From: an uncultured Collinsella sp.
Lineage (GTDB): Bacteria > Actinomycetota > Coriobacteriia > Coriobacteriales > Coriobacteriaceae
Assembly (NCBI GenBank): GCA_958415525.1
Contig: CATYZE010000008.1
Location: 7,643-71,642, forward strand
Direction: 5' to 3'
Length of the DNA: 64,000 nucleotides
Below the pieces are notes generated by a model. The model saw only the letters and a list, made by a program, of their open reading frames with translations. It was not told the origin of the DNA and searched no databases. Below, in pieces: positions 8,911 to 17,584 of the stretch; position 1 is the stretch's first letter, and every line of letters begins with the position of its first letter. A program made the position numbers and the translations under genes.

Positions 8911-10269
8911 TTACTCGTCTTTGGGCGCGGGGTGTTTGCAGACCACGCTCATGTAGATCATGCCAAGCACGGCTGCGGTAACCGAACCGGCAAGAATGGC
9001 GGCCTTGGCTGCAAGAACCTCAAACTGGGCCGTCGGGAAGGCAAGGCCGCTGATGAGAATCGACATGGTAAAGCCGATACCGCCCAGAATGCCCACGCCG
9101 GCAATCATGTGCCAGTTGACATTGTGCGGCAGCTCGCAGGCCTTAAGCTTAACCAGGGCAAACGTCATACCAAAGATGCCGATCGGCTTGCCCAGCAGCA
9201 TGCCAAAGTACACGCCGAGCGTCACCGGATCGGTGAGCAGCGTGCTCATGTCCACGCCCACTAAACGAACCTGAGCGTTTACGAACGCAAAGATCGGCAG
9301 GATCACAAAGTTGACCGGCGTGGAGATCAGACGCTCCATGCGGATAAGCGGCGGGGTCACGCGGTGCATGACGCGCTCGACCTTGGTAGTCGAGACGGTA
9401 AAGTCATGCTGGCCCAGGATGTGTGCCTCGTCGTCGTAGCGGTCATCGAGCAGCGGCAGGCACTCGCCCAGCCAATCGGTGAGGCTATCGAGCTTGACGC
9501 CGCACTTGGCCGGGATGGTAAAGGCCAGGATGACGCCGGCGAGCGTGGCATGCACGCCGCTCTTGAACATGCAGAACCACAGCACAAGGCCCAGCACCGA
9601 ATACGGGGCAAGACGGTAGTGCTGCGTCTTGTTGAGCCACACGAGCGCGCAGGTCACAAGCGCGGCGGCGCCCAACCAAAACGGATTGGGGCTCTGACCG
9701 TAGAAGATGGCGATGGCGGCGATAGAGATGAGGTCGTCGGCGATGGCGAGCGTCGAGAAGAACACGCGCACGCCGTTGGGCACGCGATTGCCCAAAAGCG
9801 ACAGCACGCCCAGCGCAAAGGCGATATCGGTTGCCATGGGGATGGCCCAACCGTTGCGGGCGCCGGCATGGTTAAAGATCAGGTAGATGCAGGCGGGAAC
9901 GACGACGCCGCCCACGGCTGCCAGCATGGGGAGCATGGCTTGGCGCGGGTTCTTGAGCTCGCCGACTGTCATCTCGTACTTGAGCTCGATGCCCACCAGC
10001 AAAAAGAAGATCGCCATGAGGAAGTCGTTGACGAAAAGCTCAACGGTGAGACCGGCCGTGAAATGCCCCAGACCCACGTACAGCGGGGTCTCCAAAAAGT
10101 GATGGATGGCCTCGTAGGCATCGGTGTTGGCGCAGATAACGGCGGCGATGGCGGCGATGACCATAACCGCGGCAGAAATCGTGCCGTTCTCGGCGATGCG
10201 CTCCCAAATGTCGTGACGTTCAAAACGCTTGCGCTCGCGGACGTTGAACAGCTGCTCGGGTGCTGTCAT
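8911..10269 (-). CDS. nhaA: Na+/H+ antiporter NhaA
   Basis: Inner-membrane electrogenic antiporter exporting Na+ for H+, for salt and pH tolerance. The 452-residue protein has about 12 hydrophobic helices. The ion-binding aspartate pair is in TLAIADDLISI near residue 175, preceded by the family signature ATDIAFALGVLSLLG. A hydrophilic stretch around residues 265-300 (DDRYDDEAHILGQHDF) forms a loop longer than in E. coli NhaA. The start follows AAAGGAG. It is monocistronic, with a MITE-like element downstream. Confidence 0.94.
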   Translation of the reverse strand: MTAPEQLFNVRERKRFERHDIWERIAENGTISAAVMVIAAIAAVICANTDAYEAIHHFLETPLYVGLGHFTAGLTVELFVNDFLMAIFFLLVGIELKYEMTVGELKNPRQAMLPMLAAVGGVVVPACIYLIFNHAGARNGWAIPMATDIAFALGVLSLLGNRVPNGVRVFFSTLAIADDLISIAAIAIFYGQSPNPFWLGAAALVTCALVWLNKTQHYRLAPYSVLGLVLWFCMFKSGVHATLAGVILAFTIPAKCGVKLDSLTDWLGECLPLLDDRYDDEAHILGQHDFTVSTTKVERVMHRVTPPLIRMERLISTPVNFVILPIFAFVNAQVRLVGVDMSTLLTDPVTLGVYFGMLLGKPIGIFGMTFALVKLKACELPHNVNWHMIAGVGILGGIGFTMSILISGLAFPTAQFEVLAAKAAILAGSVTAAVLGMIYMSVVCKHPAPKDE

Positions 10270-10476
10270 GGGCGGCTCCTTTCACGGGAAGGCTCCCGTC
10301 TTAAAAAAGCACGGCCCGCCAAATCGGCGGCGCCGCGCTCTAACGTATTACGCTTGCATCTAGCCTACCCTGCACGACAAGCACGCAGGCGTGGCCGAAA
10401 AGCGGAACCACAGGTTGAACATTATTTGCTCAACGGCGCGGGCACGCCTGTCCAAGAGACGACGCAGCGCCGTGCA

Positions 10477-10517
10477 CAAAAAACGACCGGAGCGCGGGGC
10501 ATCCGCGATCCGGTCGG
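10477..10517 (-). terminator. Terminator of ppaC
   Basis: On the minus strand a GC-rich stem (10484-10490 with 10510-10516, plus an inner GCGG/CCGC stem) ends in GTTTTTTG, about 20 bases past the ppaC stop. Confidence 0.7.
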
Positions 10518-10537
10518 CGGTGTTAGGTCAAAAGAAC

Positions 10538-11461
10538 CTAGCAGGCGGCCATGATGGGGGCAGCGACCTGCTTCTTACGGGAGAGGACGCCCGGCATCCA
10601 GACGCCATCGTGCTCGTCGGCAATGCCCAGGCCCTTCTGAGCAGCCTCGGTCTCACCCTCGAGCAGGACCTGCGAGCCCTCCTCCATGATGTCGGTGATG
10701 CACAGGACAATGCCGTCGGCACCCTTCTCGGCGGCGTAGGCGCGCATGGCCTCGCGGATCTCGTCGATCATGCCGAGAGCGCGGCTCTTGTCGACAGTCT
10801 CGTACTGGCCGATGAGCAGCTTCTTGCCAGCGGGCTCGAACATCTTGATGTCGTTGCCGACCATCTCGGCAGCAGTGAAGGAGCCGGACGGACGGGTGAG
10901 GAAGACCTCCATGCCAAACTTGACCGGATCGACGCCCACCTGCTCGCCGAGCTTGGCGGCGACGGCGCGGTCGACATCGGTGGTGGTGGGGCTCTTGAGC
11001 ATGAGCGTGTCGGTCATCATGGCCGAGAGCAGCAGCTTGGCCTGGACGTCGGAAAGCTCAACGCCGAGCACGCCGGCGAGCTTGGTGACGATGGTGCAGC
11101 TGGAGCCCCAGGGCAGGCAGATGTAGTGCAGCGGGCCGGCGGTCTCGAAGTCGCCGATGCGGTGATGGTCAACGACGCCAAAGACCGTGGCGTCCTTAAG
11201 GCCGGCAACGGACTGGGCAGACTCGTTGTGGTCGGTGAGGACGACGAGCTGACCGGCCTCGACGGACTCGATCACGCGGGGCTCGGCGATGCCGGCATCA
11301 GCGAGCAGCTTGGCGGACTCTGCCGGAAGCTGACCAAGAGCGCAGGCCTCATAGGTGTTGCCGGCATACTCAACCTGGTTGAGCAGCTGGGACAGGACGA
11401 CGGCGCTCATGATGGCGTCGTTATCGGGGTTCTGGTGACCAAAGACAAGAACGTTTGCCAT
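10538..11461 (-). CDS. ppaC: Manganese-dependent inorganic pyrophosphatase
   Basis: Family II pyrophosphatase of the DHH superfamily; it hydrolyses PPi to two phosphates in the cytoplasm. The 307 residues match the family (about 305-310). The metal motifs are FGHQNPDNDAI at residues 7-17, TDHNE, and VVDHHRIGDF (the DHH motif). The C-terminal DHHA2 substrate domain contains the R/K-rich MPGVLSRKKQ. GGAGG lies 6 bases before the ATG. It stands alone with its own terminator. Confidence 0.95.
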   Translation of the reverse strand: MANVLVFGHQNPDNDAIMSAVVLSQLLNQVEYAGNTYEACALGQLPAESAKLLADAGIAEPRVIESVEAGQLVVLTDHNESAQSVAGLKDATVFGVVDHHRIGDFETAGPLHYICLPWGSSCTIVTKLAGVLGVELSDVQAKLLLSAMMTDTLMLKSPTTTDVDRAVAAKLGEQVGVDPVKFGMEVFLTRPSGSFTAAEMVGNDIKMFEPAGKKLLIGQYETVDKSRALGMIDEIREAMRAYAAEKGADGIVLCITDIMEEGSQVLLEGETEAAQKGLGIADEHDGVWMPGVLSRKKQVAAPIMAAC

Positions 11462-11553
11462 GGATATCCTCCACTTGATATGTGTACTTGGACGTAGCTA
11501 TGGTAGCACGCTGACGCCGAACCTTATGAGACAGAAGGGCCGCGGCACAATTT

Positions 11554-11596
11554 GGGGCAAGCGGTGGAGCGAAGTCTGCCTCTCACCACTTGCCCC
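11554..11596 (-). terminator. Probable terminator after glk
   Basis: A stem of about 13 bp with one mismatch (11554-11567 with 11584-11596) lies just past the glucokinase stop on the minus strand. The T-run is poor. Confidence 0.4.
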
Positions 11597-11606
11597 CTTG
11601 CACCAG

Positions 11607-12560
11607 CTATTTACCGGCAGCGCGCAGGGCTACGTAGGCGGCACCGATGATGCCGGCGTCGTTTCCGAGCGAAGCGACCTTGATGGGCGTCTCGCGCGAG
11701 GCAGAAAGCGCGTACTGCTTAAAGTGCTCGCGGACCTTGTCGAGGTAGACATCGGCCGAGGCGGAAGCGCCGCCACCAATCAGGAACATCTCGGGATCGA
11801 CCACGTTGGCAATAAGCGCCAGGGCACGGCCGAGATAGTCGGCCATGGTATCGGCAGCTGCCAGCGCGAGCTTGTCGCCCTCGCGGCAGGCCTGGAACAC
11901 GTCCTTGGAATCGGAGGGGCCGGTGAGCTCGATGGGGTCGACGCCCGCCTTCTTGCACTCGGCAAGATAGTTGCTCACCACGCCGGTGGCGCTGGAATAC
12001 TGCTCCAGGTGGCCATGACCGCCGCAGCCGCAGGTGCGCTCCTCAGCCGGGTTCAGGCACATGTGGCCAATCTCGCCGCCGGCGCCCACAACGCCCGACA
12101 CCACGTCGCCGTTGACGATGACGCCGCCGCCCACGCCGGTACCGATGGTGACCATCACCACGTTCTGCACGCCCTTGGCGGAACCGAGCCAAGCCTCACC
12201 CATGGCAGCGGCGTTGGCATCGTTCTCGTACTTAACGACCGCGTCGGGGCAGTGCTTCTGAATGGCGACTCTTAGCTCGGGCAGGTTAATAGCAATGTTG
12301 GCCTTGACCTTGGCATCGCCCGATGCCGGGATGGGACACGGAACGGCCAGACCAATGCCCGCCACAAAGGCGCGCGGAATCTGGGCCTTGGCGACCACCT
12401 GGTCGATAGCCTCGGTCACCGCGGCAAAGCCCGCGGCGTCAACGATGGGAGGCGTGGGCACGCTGGCCTTGGCCAGCAGGTTGCCGTCCTCGTCGAACAG
12501 GCCCTCCTTAACCGAAGTGCCACCGACGTCAATGCCGATGTAATACTGCTTAGGTTCCAT
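11607..12560 (-). CDS. glk: ROK-family glucokinase
   Basis: ATP-dependent glucose kinase of the ROK family. The 317-residue protein begins MEPKQYYIGIDVGGTSVK, with the phosphate-1 motif DVGGTSVKEG; the frame is open upstream but the ATG at 12560 gives the normal family N terminus. A glycine-rich ATP site (TIGTGVGGGVIVNGDVV) and the ROK zinc motif CGCGGHGHLEQY near residue 180 are present, with the catalytic Asp in YENDANAAAMGE. It lies downstream of the PTS and beta-glucosidase cluster on the same strand. Its likely role is phosphorylating the glucose released from beta-glucosides. Confidence 0.9.
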   Translation of the reverse strand: MEPKQYYIGIDVGGTSVKEGLFDEDGNLLAKASVPTPPIVDAAGFAAVTEAIDQVVAKAQIPRAFVAGIGLAVPCPIPASGDAKVKANIAINLPELRVAIQKHCPDAVVKYENDANAAAMGEAWLGSAKGVQNVVMVTIGTGVGGGVIVNGDVVSGVVGAGGEIGHMCLNPAEERTCGCGGHGHLEQYSSATGVVSNYLAECKKAGVDPIELTGPSDSKDVFQACREGDKLALAAADTMADYLGRALALIANVVDPEMFLIGGGASASADVYLDKVREHFKQYALSASRETPIKVASLGNDAGIIGAAYVALRAAGK

Positions 12561-12615
12561 GGGAGCCCGCCTTTCTCGTTTAAACATTGCCTGTATGGTA
12601 CCGCTCCCAAGGCAG

Positions 12616-12654
12616 AAACCTGCCAAAAAGGAACAGGTTTGTTTTGGCAGGTTT
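12616..12654. repeat. 13-bp perfect inverted repeat upstream of glk
   Basis: AAACCTGCCAAAA at 12616-12628 is the exact complement of 12642-12654. The right half, around GGTTTGTTTTGGCAGGTT, also occurs in similar form in the large hairpin at 16510-16595. It may be an operator for glk or a mobile palindrome; it sits about 55 bases upstream of the glk start. Confidence 0.5.
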
Positions 12655-12714
12655 TATCTGTGAAAACGCAAACGACCGCTCAAAAGGTCGCGCAAGACCT
12701 TCCCCAAATATAAA

Positions 12715-12743
12715 GGCGCCGGAAGGCGGAGACTCCCGGCGCC
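12715..12743 (-). terminator. Terminator of the PTS operon
   Basis: GGCGCCGG at 12715-12722 pairs with 12736-12743, and on the minus strand the stem is followed by TTTATATTT. It lies 59 bases past the IIA stop. Confidence 0.65.
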
Positions 12744-12801
12744 CGTCAAAGGGACTGTGTTGTCTGTTGGACCGCACGGTCCGTGGCGGCAATAACGCCG
12801 A

Positions 12802-13134
12802 CTAGGCCTTCAGTGTCTGCAGCTGCTTGTGGACCTCGATGAGCTCCGTGGCCATGACGCGCATGGTCTCGGTGCCGGCCATCTGGTCCTCGGCATGCAG
12901 CAGAATCAGCGGGGCCTCGCCGTTACGCTCGCCGTTGGCCTCCTTTTTAAGGAGCCCCATATGGACATCGTGGCCACCGTTGTAAGCCTCGTCGCCCTGC
13001 TTAATGAGCTCCTCGGCGGCGTCAAAATCGCCCTCCTTGGCCTTTTGCACGGCATTGATGTACATGCTCTTGGCGGTGCCGACGTAGCTGATGATCTCGA
13101 AGCAGGTCATCTGCAGCTCGTTCATATCCTCCAT
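12802..13134 (-). CDS. PTS lactose/cellobiose-type IIA component
   Basis: Cytoplasmic IIA protein that passes phosphate from HPr to the IIB subunit of a beta-glucoside transporter. With the ATG at 13134, six bases after AGGTG, it has 110 residues; a GTG at 13143 and an ATG at 13125 are alternatives. The phosphorylated histidine is probably His80 in LILLHAEDQM. The helical MTCFEIISYVGTAKSMYINAV start is typical of the all-helical IIA(Lac) fold. It directly follows IIB, whose stop overlaps this start region. Confidence 0.9.
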   Translation of the reverse strand: MEDMNELQMTCFEIISYVGTAKSMYINAVQKAKEGDFDAAEELIKQGDEAYNGGHDVHMGLLKKEANGERNGEAPLILLHAEDQMAGTETMRVMATELIEVHKQLQTLKA

Positions 13135-13143
13135 GCGCCGCAC

Positions 13144-13446
13144 CTAGCCCATCACGCTGACGCAGTGGTCGATGATGCCGGCGGCGTTCATACGGCCGTA
13201 ATCGACCATGTTGATGACCTCGACCGGGAAACGGCCGGCGGCCTCCTTCTCAAAATCGCCCTTGGTGTAGCCAATCTGCGGGCCGAGCAGCAGGATGTCG
13301 CACTCGTCCAGGTGATCGTGAGCCTCGTTCATGGGGCGAGCCTCGACCTCGATGTCCAGACCGCGGCTCGCGACCTCGGACTGCATCTTCTGGACCAGCA
13401 GGCTCGTGGACATGCCGGCATTGCAGCAAAGCATGATCTTCTTCAT
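13144..13446 (-). CDS. PTS cellobiose-type IIB component
   Basis: Cytoplasmic IIB phosphocarrier for cellobiose-type sugars, 100 residues. The phosphocysteine lies in the P-loop LCCNAGMSTSLL (Cys8). The rest (ILLLGPQIGYTKGDF) fits the IIB(Cel/Chb) fold. AAGGAGG precedes the ATG by 6 bases. It lies between the IIC gene (154 bases upstream) and IIA, so IIC, IIB and IIA are adjacent and on one strand with the phospho-beta-glucosidase. Confidence 0.93.
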   Translation of the reverse strand: MKKIMLCCNAGMSTSLLVQKMQSEVASRGLDIEVEARPMNEAHDHLDECDILLLGPQIGYTKGDFEKEAAGRFPVEVINMVDYGRMNAAGIIDHCVSVMG

Positions 13447-13600
13447 GGTTTCCTCCTTATTACTGCGCGGCGCGCAGACGACAACTGGTTTTATTCCTTG
13501 CGGCTACTGTACCCACCCCCTGCATCTTTACGCAGGAGGAGAGCCGCGAGCACCGGCACCGCGTACCGGCGCCCGCAACAATGGAAGGGAAAGAGAACGT

Positions 13601-14953
13601 TTAGGCGTTCTGCTCGGCAAGGGCCTCCTGCTTGGCGATGGCCTTCTCGGAGATCCTCATAAAGGGCAGGTAGACAGCCATGCCGATGACAAGCTCGAGG
13701 GCCTGCCACACGCCGGCGCGCCAGTCAAAGCCCGTGGCAAGCAGGGCGTTAATGACGGGAGGCATGGTCCAAGGCACCTGAGCGATGCAGGGGCTGATAA
13801 TACCCGCGCAGGTCAGGCCATAGGTGACGCCGATGAACAGGTCGGGAAGAAGAACGAACGGAATCATGAGCGGCAGGTTGTACACGACGGGGTAACCGTA
13901 GATGACCGGCTCGTTAATGTTAAACAGGCCAGGAACGATAGCCATCTTGGCAACGGTCTTGGAAGCCTTGTTCTTGGAGAACAGGAAGGTATCGAGCAGG
14001 AGCATGAGGGTGCAACCCGAGCCGCCGATGAGGGCGAAGCTGTTGACGATCTGCATGTTCATGTAGTGATCGGGCTGGATGGTGCCGCCGGCGGCAAAGG
14101 TAGCCATGTTGTCGACGATGAGCATGGTCAGGATCGGCTCGACGGTAGCGCCAGAGATGGTGGACTGGTGAATACCGACGCAGAACAGCAGGTTCGCAAG
14201 CGTGTAGATGAGGATAACAGCCCACGGACCGGCGTTCATGATGCTCTTGAGCGGGTTGGAAATGCACGTGGAGATGATGGTGCACAGATCGGTGCCGGCA
14301 AACACGGCGAGCAGAGCCGCGGCAATGGCGAAAATCGAGAGGTTGAGCAGCATCGGGATCATGACGTTAAAGGAGTTGGAGACCGCGGGAGGCACACCCT
14401 CGCCCAGCTTGACCTTGAGCTTCTCGACGCCGGAAATCTTAATGAAGAGCGTAACGGAGAGCAGGGCGATGATAATGGCCGCGAACAGACCGTTGGTGCC
14501 GGTGTTGGCAGTCGAAAGGGCGCCCGTGACTTCGGCAGAGGTAATCTTGTCGGTGAGCAGCGGGCTCGTGGCGGCAAGCGTGGCGGTGATCTGTTGCGGC
14601 ATCATGATGACGAAAGCGGAGATGGCGACGACCACGCAGGCAAGCGGGTTATCGAAGCGCTCGTTCTTAGCGAGGCTGTAGCCAATCAATCCGGCCAAGA
14701 TAATGGCAGAGACGTTGAGGGTGCCCAGCGTAATTGCCGAACCCCAGGTCTGAAGGTTGGCAAGGCCCGCTGCATCGAGCGGGAACAGGGGGAACACGAC
14801 GTTGTTAATAAGAACCGCGATACCCGCAAGGATATAGAGCGGCGTGATGGTTGCGAAGGCATCGCGCAGGGAACGCAGGTGAACCTGGTTTCCCACCTTC
14901 GCAGAGACCTCGGCAAACTTGTCGAGGAAGCTCTTTCCGTTGTCACTGGCCAT
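13601..14953 (-). CDS. PTS cellobiose-type IIC permease
   Basis: Membrane transport unit of a cellobiose/diacetylchitobiose-type PTS. The 450-residue protein has about 10 hydrophobic helices and the conserved FNINEPVIYGYPVVYN loop near residue 345 that lies at the substrate site. IIC alone is separate here, with IIA and IIB as own genes. GTTAGGAGC precedes the ATG. It follows the GH1 enzyme by about 120 bases, which suggests the imported sugar is a 6-phospho-beta-glucoside. The exact sugar cannot be read from sequence. Confidence 0.92.
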   Translation of the reverse strand: MASDNGKSFLDKFAEVSAKVGNQVHLRSLRDAFATITPLYILAGIAVLINNVVFPLFPLDAAGLANLQTWGSAITLGTLNVSAIILAGLIGYSLAKNERFDNPLACVVVAISAFVIMMPQQITATLAATSPLLTDKITSAEVTGALSTANTGTNGLFAAIIIALLSVTLFIKISGVEKLKVKLGEGVPPAVSNSFNVMIPMLLNLSIFAIAAALLAVFAGTDLCTIISTCISNPLKSIMNAGPWAVILIYTLANLLFCVGIHQSTISGATVEPILTMLIVDNMATFAAGGTIQPDHYMNMQIVNSFALIGGSGCTLMLLLDTFLFSKNKASKTVAKMAIVPGLFNINEPVIYGYPVVYNLPLMIPFVLLPDLFIGVTYGLTCAGIISPCIAQVPWTMPPVINALLATGFDWRAGVWQALELVIGMAVYLPFMRISEKAIAKQEALAEQNA

Positions 14954-15073
14954 GATTGCTCCTAACTTTCAAATCCGGCCTTTTCCTATGCGCACGGTGG
15001 TCTGTCGCCCTCTGCCACCAGATGTGCCATGTTTCGCGCGCGACGGCGCGCGGTTTGGGCGTTTGCCCGGTCG

Positions 15074-16474
15074 CTAGTCAACCACGTGGGTCGTAGCGAC
15101 CTGCCTGAGCCAGGCTGCCGACTTCTTAAGACGGCGCTTGTAGCCGTCCATGAGGTCGACCTCGACAAAGCCGTAACGGTTCTTAAAGGCATTAGCCCAA
15201 GACCAGTTATCGATGACGGCCCAGTAATGGTATCCGCGGCATTTGGCGCCCTCGGCGATTGCCTTGGCGACCCACTCCAGGTGCTGGCGCACAAAGTCGA
15301 CGCGGTAGTCGTCCTGGATGGTCCCCTCGACATCACGGTTCTTGTATTCGTCCATGATGCCAATGCCGTTCTCGGAAACGAACCACTCAAGATCGGGGTA
15401 ATTCTTGGCGCAGTCCATGCCAAAGTCGTAGAGACCCTGCGGGTAGATCTCCCAGCCGCGGCTCTCGTTCATAACGGCGTCGGGCCATACGTACTCGTCG
15501 GCAAAGTGCGGCAGGCCGTACTGGTCGATCTTGCTCGCCGGAGCCTGGACGCGCGTGGGGTGGTAGTAGTTGCAACCGAGCCAGTCGACAACGCCCTGCT
15601 TGAGAATCTCCTGGTCGCCGACACGGAACGGGAGCTTAACGCCGCCCTCGGCCAGGCTGTCGAGCACGTCGGCGGGAAGCTCACCCTTGGTAATAAGGTC
15701 GAGCCACCAGCGATTGTTGATACCGCTGGTCATACGCACGGCCTCGAGGTCTGCCTCGCTGGGGTTCTCCTTGGTGTAGACCGGGGTAAAGCAGTTAATC
15801 ATGCCGATCTTGGCATCGGCGCGAACGGCGCCCTCGTCATAGGCGCGGCGGTAGTTGGCCACGGCCAGCGCGTGCGCCAGCGAGATGTGATACTGAACGG
15901 TGCGAGCGCGGCTATAGTCGTGGAGCTGCGGGAACCACACGCCCTCCTGATAGCGCTGCTCGGGTTCGACAATGGGCTCGTTAAAGGTGAACCAGTACTT
16001 AATCTCCTGGCCAAACTCGCGGAAGGCCACATCGGCGTAATGAGCGTAAGCCTCGACGACCTCGCGGCTCTCCCAACCGCCGCGGTCAAAGAGGTAGGTG
16101 GGCATGTCAAAGTGGTACAGGTTGACGAACGGCTCCAAGCCGGCCTCGCGAGAGGCACGGAACAGCTCGTGGTACCACGCGGCGCCCTCCTCATTAAGGT
16201 TGCCGTCGGCATCGAGCAGACGACTCCACTGGATGGAGGTGCGATAGGTATCCAGACCCAAGTCCTTCATAATGCGAAGGTCCTCCTGGTACTTAGCCAT
16301 AAAGTCATTGCCGGCATAAGAGCCAACGCGGTTGTAGAACGAACCCAGATCCTGGATGGACCAGGTGTCCCACAGGTTCTCGAGCTTGCCGCCCTGGTTC
16401 CACTGGCCCTCAGTCTGCGGGCCGGACATAGCGGCGCCAAAGAAGAAGTCACGGGGCAGCTGATACTGTGCCAT
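15074..16474 (-). CDS. Glycoside hydrolase family 1, probable 6-phospho-beta-glucosidase
   Basis: Splits phosphorylated beta-glucosides imported by the adjacent PTS, giving glucose and glucose-6-phosphate. The 466-residue protein begins MAQYQLPRDFFFGAAMSGPQTEG, and the start is fixed by AGGA about 6 bases upstream. The acid/base glutamate is in TFNEPIVEPEQ near residue 165 and the nucleophile glutamate in WFVSENGIG near residue 375. Linkage to a cellobiose PTS argues for a 6-phospho substrate. It is the first gene of the minus-strand operon, with a long leader containing a large hairpin. Confidence 0.9.
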   Translation of the reverse strand: MAQYQLPRDFFFGAAMSGPQTEGQWNQGGKLENLWDTWSIQDLGSFYNRVGSYAGNDFMAKYQEDLRIMKDLGLDTYRTSIQWSRLLDADGNLNEEGAAWYHELFRASREAGLEPFVNLYHFDMPTYLFDRGGWESREVVEAYAHYADVAFREFGQEIKYWFTFNEPIVEPEQRYQEGVWFPQLHDYSRARTVQYHISLAHALAVANYRRAYDEGAVRADAKIGMINCFTPVYTKENPSEADLEAVRMTSGINNRWWLDLITKGELPADVLDSLAEGGVKLPFRVGDQEILKQGVVDWLGCNYYHPTRVQAPASKIDQYGLPHFADEYVWPDAVMNESRGWEIYPQGLYDFGMDCAKNYPDLEWFVSENGIGIMDEYKNRDVEGTIQDDYRVDFVRQHLEWVAKAIAEGAKCRGYHYWAVIDNWSWANAFKNRYGFVEVDLMDGYKRRLKKSAAWLRQVATTHVVD

Positions 16475-16509
16475 CAAGTCCTCACTTTCGTGTTCTAGAG
16501 CTTCCGGTT

Positions 16510-16595
16510 GGAGACGGGTTTGCTTTGGCAGGTTATCCGGCGCGGGCGCGCGCCGGTTTTCCGGATATCCGACCCACCAAAACAAAACCGTCCCC
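16510..16595. repeat. Large imperfect hairpin in the bgl leader
   Basis: An 86-base inverted repeat: GGGTTTGCTTTGGCAGG on the left matches the complement of 16571-16595 with a few mismatches, and the tip is a perfect 8-bp stem with a 4-base loop. The left arm resembles the palindrome at 12616-12654. It lies in the 5' leader of the GH1/PTS operon on the minus strand, so it could be a mobile palindrome, a terminator or an attenuator. Confidence 0.55.
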
Positions 16596-16641
16596 AAACG
16601 GTCGGTCCTGCTGTACTGCAGGGCTCCGTTCGTTGCCTACA

Positions 16642-16669
16642 ACTATAGCGCTCTAATTTTTTAAGTAAA
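16642..16669 (-). promoter_or_regulatory. Predicted promoter of the GH1/PTS operon
   Basis: On the minus strand TTTACT (16664-16669) and TATAGT (16642-16647) are spaced 16 bases. It would give a leader of about 160 bases before the GH1 start. Confidence 0.4.
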
Positions 16670-16750
16670 GCGTCTTTTTCTTTTTTCTTTCTCGGACTTC
16701 TTATATAAAAGTAATATGGGTGCCTCGTTGGGGGTTATACTTACTTATGT

Positions 16751-16773
16751 ATTCATATATGAATTCATATATG
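16751..16773. promoter_or_regulatory. Candidate GntR operator
   Basis: The perfect palindrome TTCATATATGAA at 16752-16763 is followed directly by a second TTCATATATG, just before the GntR ribosome site. GntR/UTRA proteins bind short AT-rich palindromes near their own promoters, so autoregulation and control of the divergent operon are likely. Confidence 0.5.
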
Positions 16774-16789
16774 TCAGAAAGGAGGTTCC

Positions 16790-17509
16790 ATGATTCCCAA
16801 ATACGAGGCAATAGCTGCAGATATCCGTCGAAGCATCGAGGACGGCGCTCTTAAACCGGGCGACAAGCTACCCACCGTCGTTGAGTTCTGCGAGCTCTAT
16901 AGCGTTTCCAAAATCACCGTCAAGCGAGCTATCGAGCAGATCACCGAGGAGGGCCTTGTCACCAGCCGGCGCGGGTCGGGCACCTACGTTAAGGACACGG
17001 CGGGTCTTCCCGACCAGGCATTTTTCCAGGGCAAGAATGACCGCGCCCAGGGTTTTTCGTATGAGCACCGCGGGGAGAAGGTAACCTCGGTGGTCTACGA
17101 TTTCTCGATTGTCAATCCACCAGCGGACGTCGCTACTCAGCTGGGAATTGCCGAGGACGACTTTGCCTATCACATCGTGCGCGTGCGCCAGGTCGACGAG
17201 AAGCCTATCGTCATCGAGTACACCTACATGCCTCTCGAGCTGATCCCGGGCCTAAAAAAGAAGGACCTGTACGGATCGGTCTATAGCTTTATCCGCGAGC
17301 AATGTGGGCTGAAGATTTCGAGCTTCCACCGCACCATCCGCGCCGTGGCGGCAACCGAGGAAGAGGCCGAGCGCCTGGACACCAAGCCCGGCTCTCCCCT
17401 GCTCGAGCTCAACCAGATTGGCTTTTTGGATAGCGGCAACGCCTTTGAGTACTCGATTTCGCGCAACGTCGGCGACCGCTTTGAGCTGCACAACGTAACG
17501 TTGGCATAG
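16790..17509 (+). CDS. GntR-family regulator with UTRA domain
   Basis: Sugar-responsive transcription factor of the HutC subgroup, 239 residues. The winged helix-turn-helix lies at residues 1-70 (LKPGDKLPTVVEFCELYSVSKITVKRAI, then GLVTSRRGSGTYV). The UTRA ligand domain (about 85-235) ends ELNQIGFLDSGNAFEYSISRN. GGAGG lies 5 bases before the ATG. It faces the GH1/PTS operon, so it most likely controls that operon in response to a phosphorylated sugar. Target and ligand are inferred from position only. Confidence 0.92.
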   Translation: MIPKYEAIAADIRRSIEDGALKPGDKLPTVVEFCELYSVSKITVKRAIEQITEEGLVTSRRGSGTYVKDTAGLPDQAFFQGKNDRAQGFSYEHRGEKVTSVVYDFSIVNPPADVATQLGIAEDDFAYHIVRVRQVDEKPIVIEYTYMPLELIPGLKKKDLYGSVYSFIREQCGLKISSFHRTIRAVAATEEEAERLDTKPGSPLLELNQIGFLDSGNAFEYSISRNVGDRFELHNVTLA

Positions 17510-17584
17510 GTTTTTGTAGTCAGACGGACGCTCGTTATGACTCGATTAGAGCGGGCGGCCGCGCAACACCATGGGGGTATGAAC

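Noticed and set aside
17537..17584. Longer start for manA
   Set aside because: Adds residues absent in ManA; the better ribosome site serves 17585.
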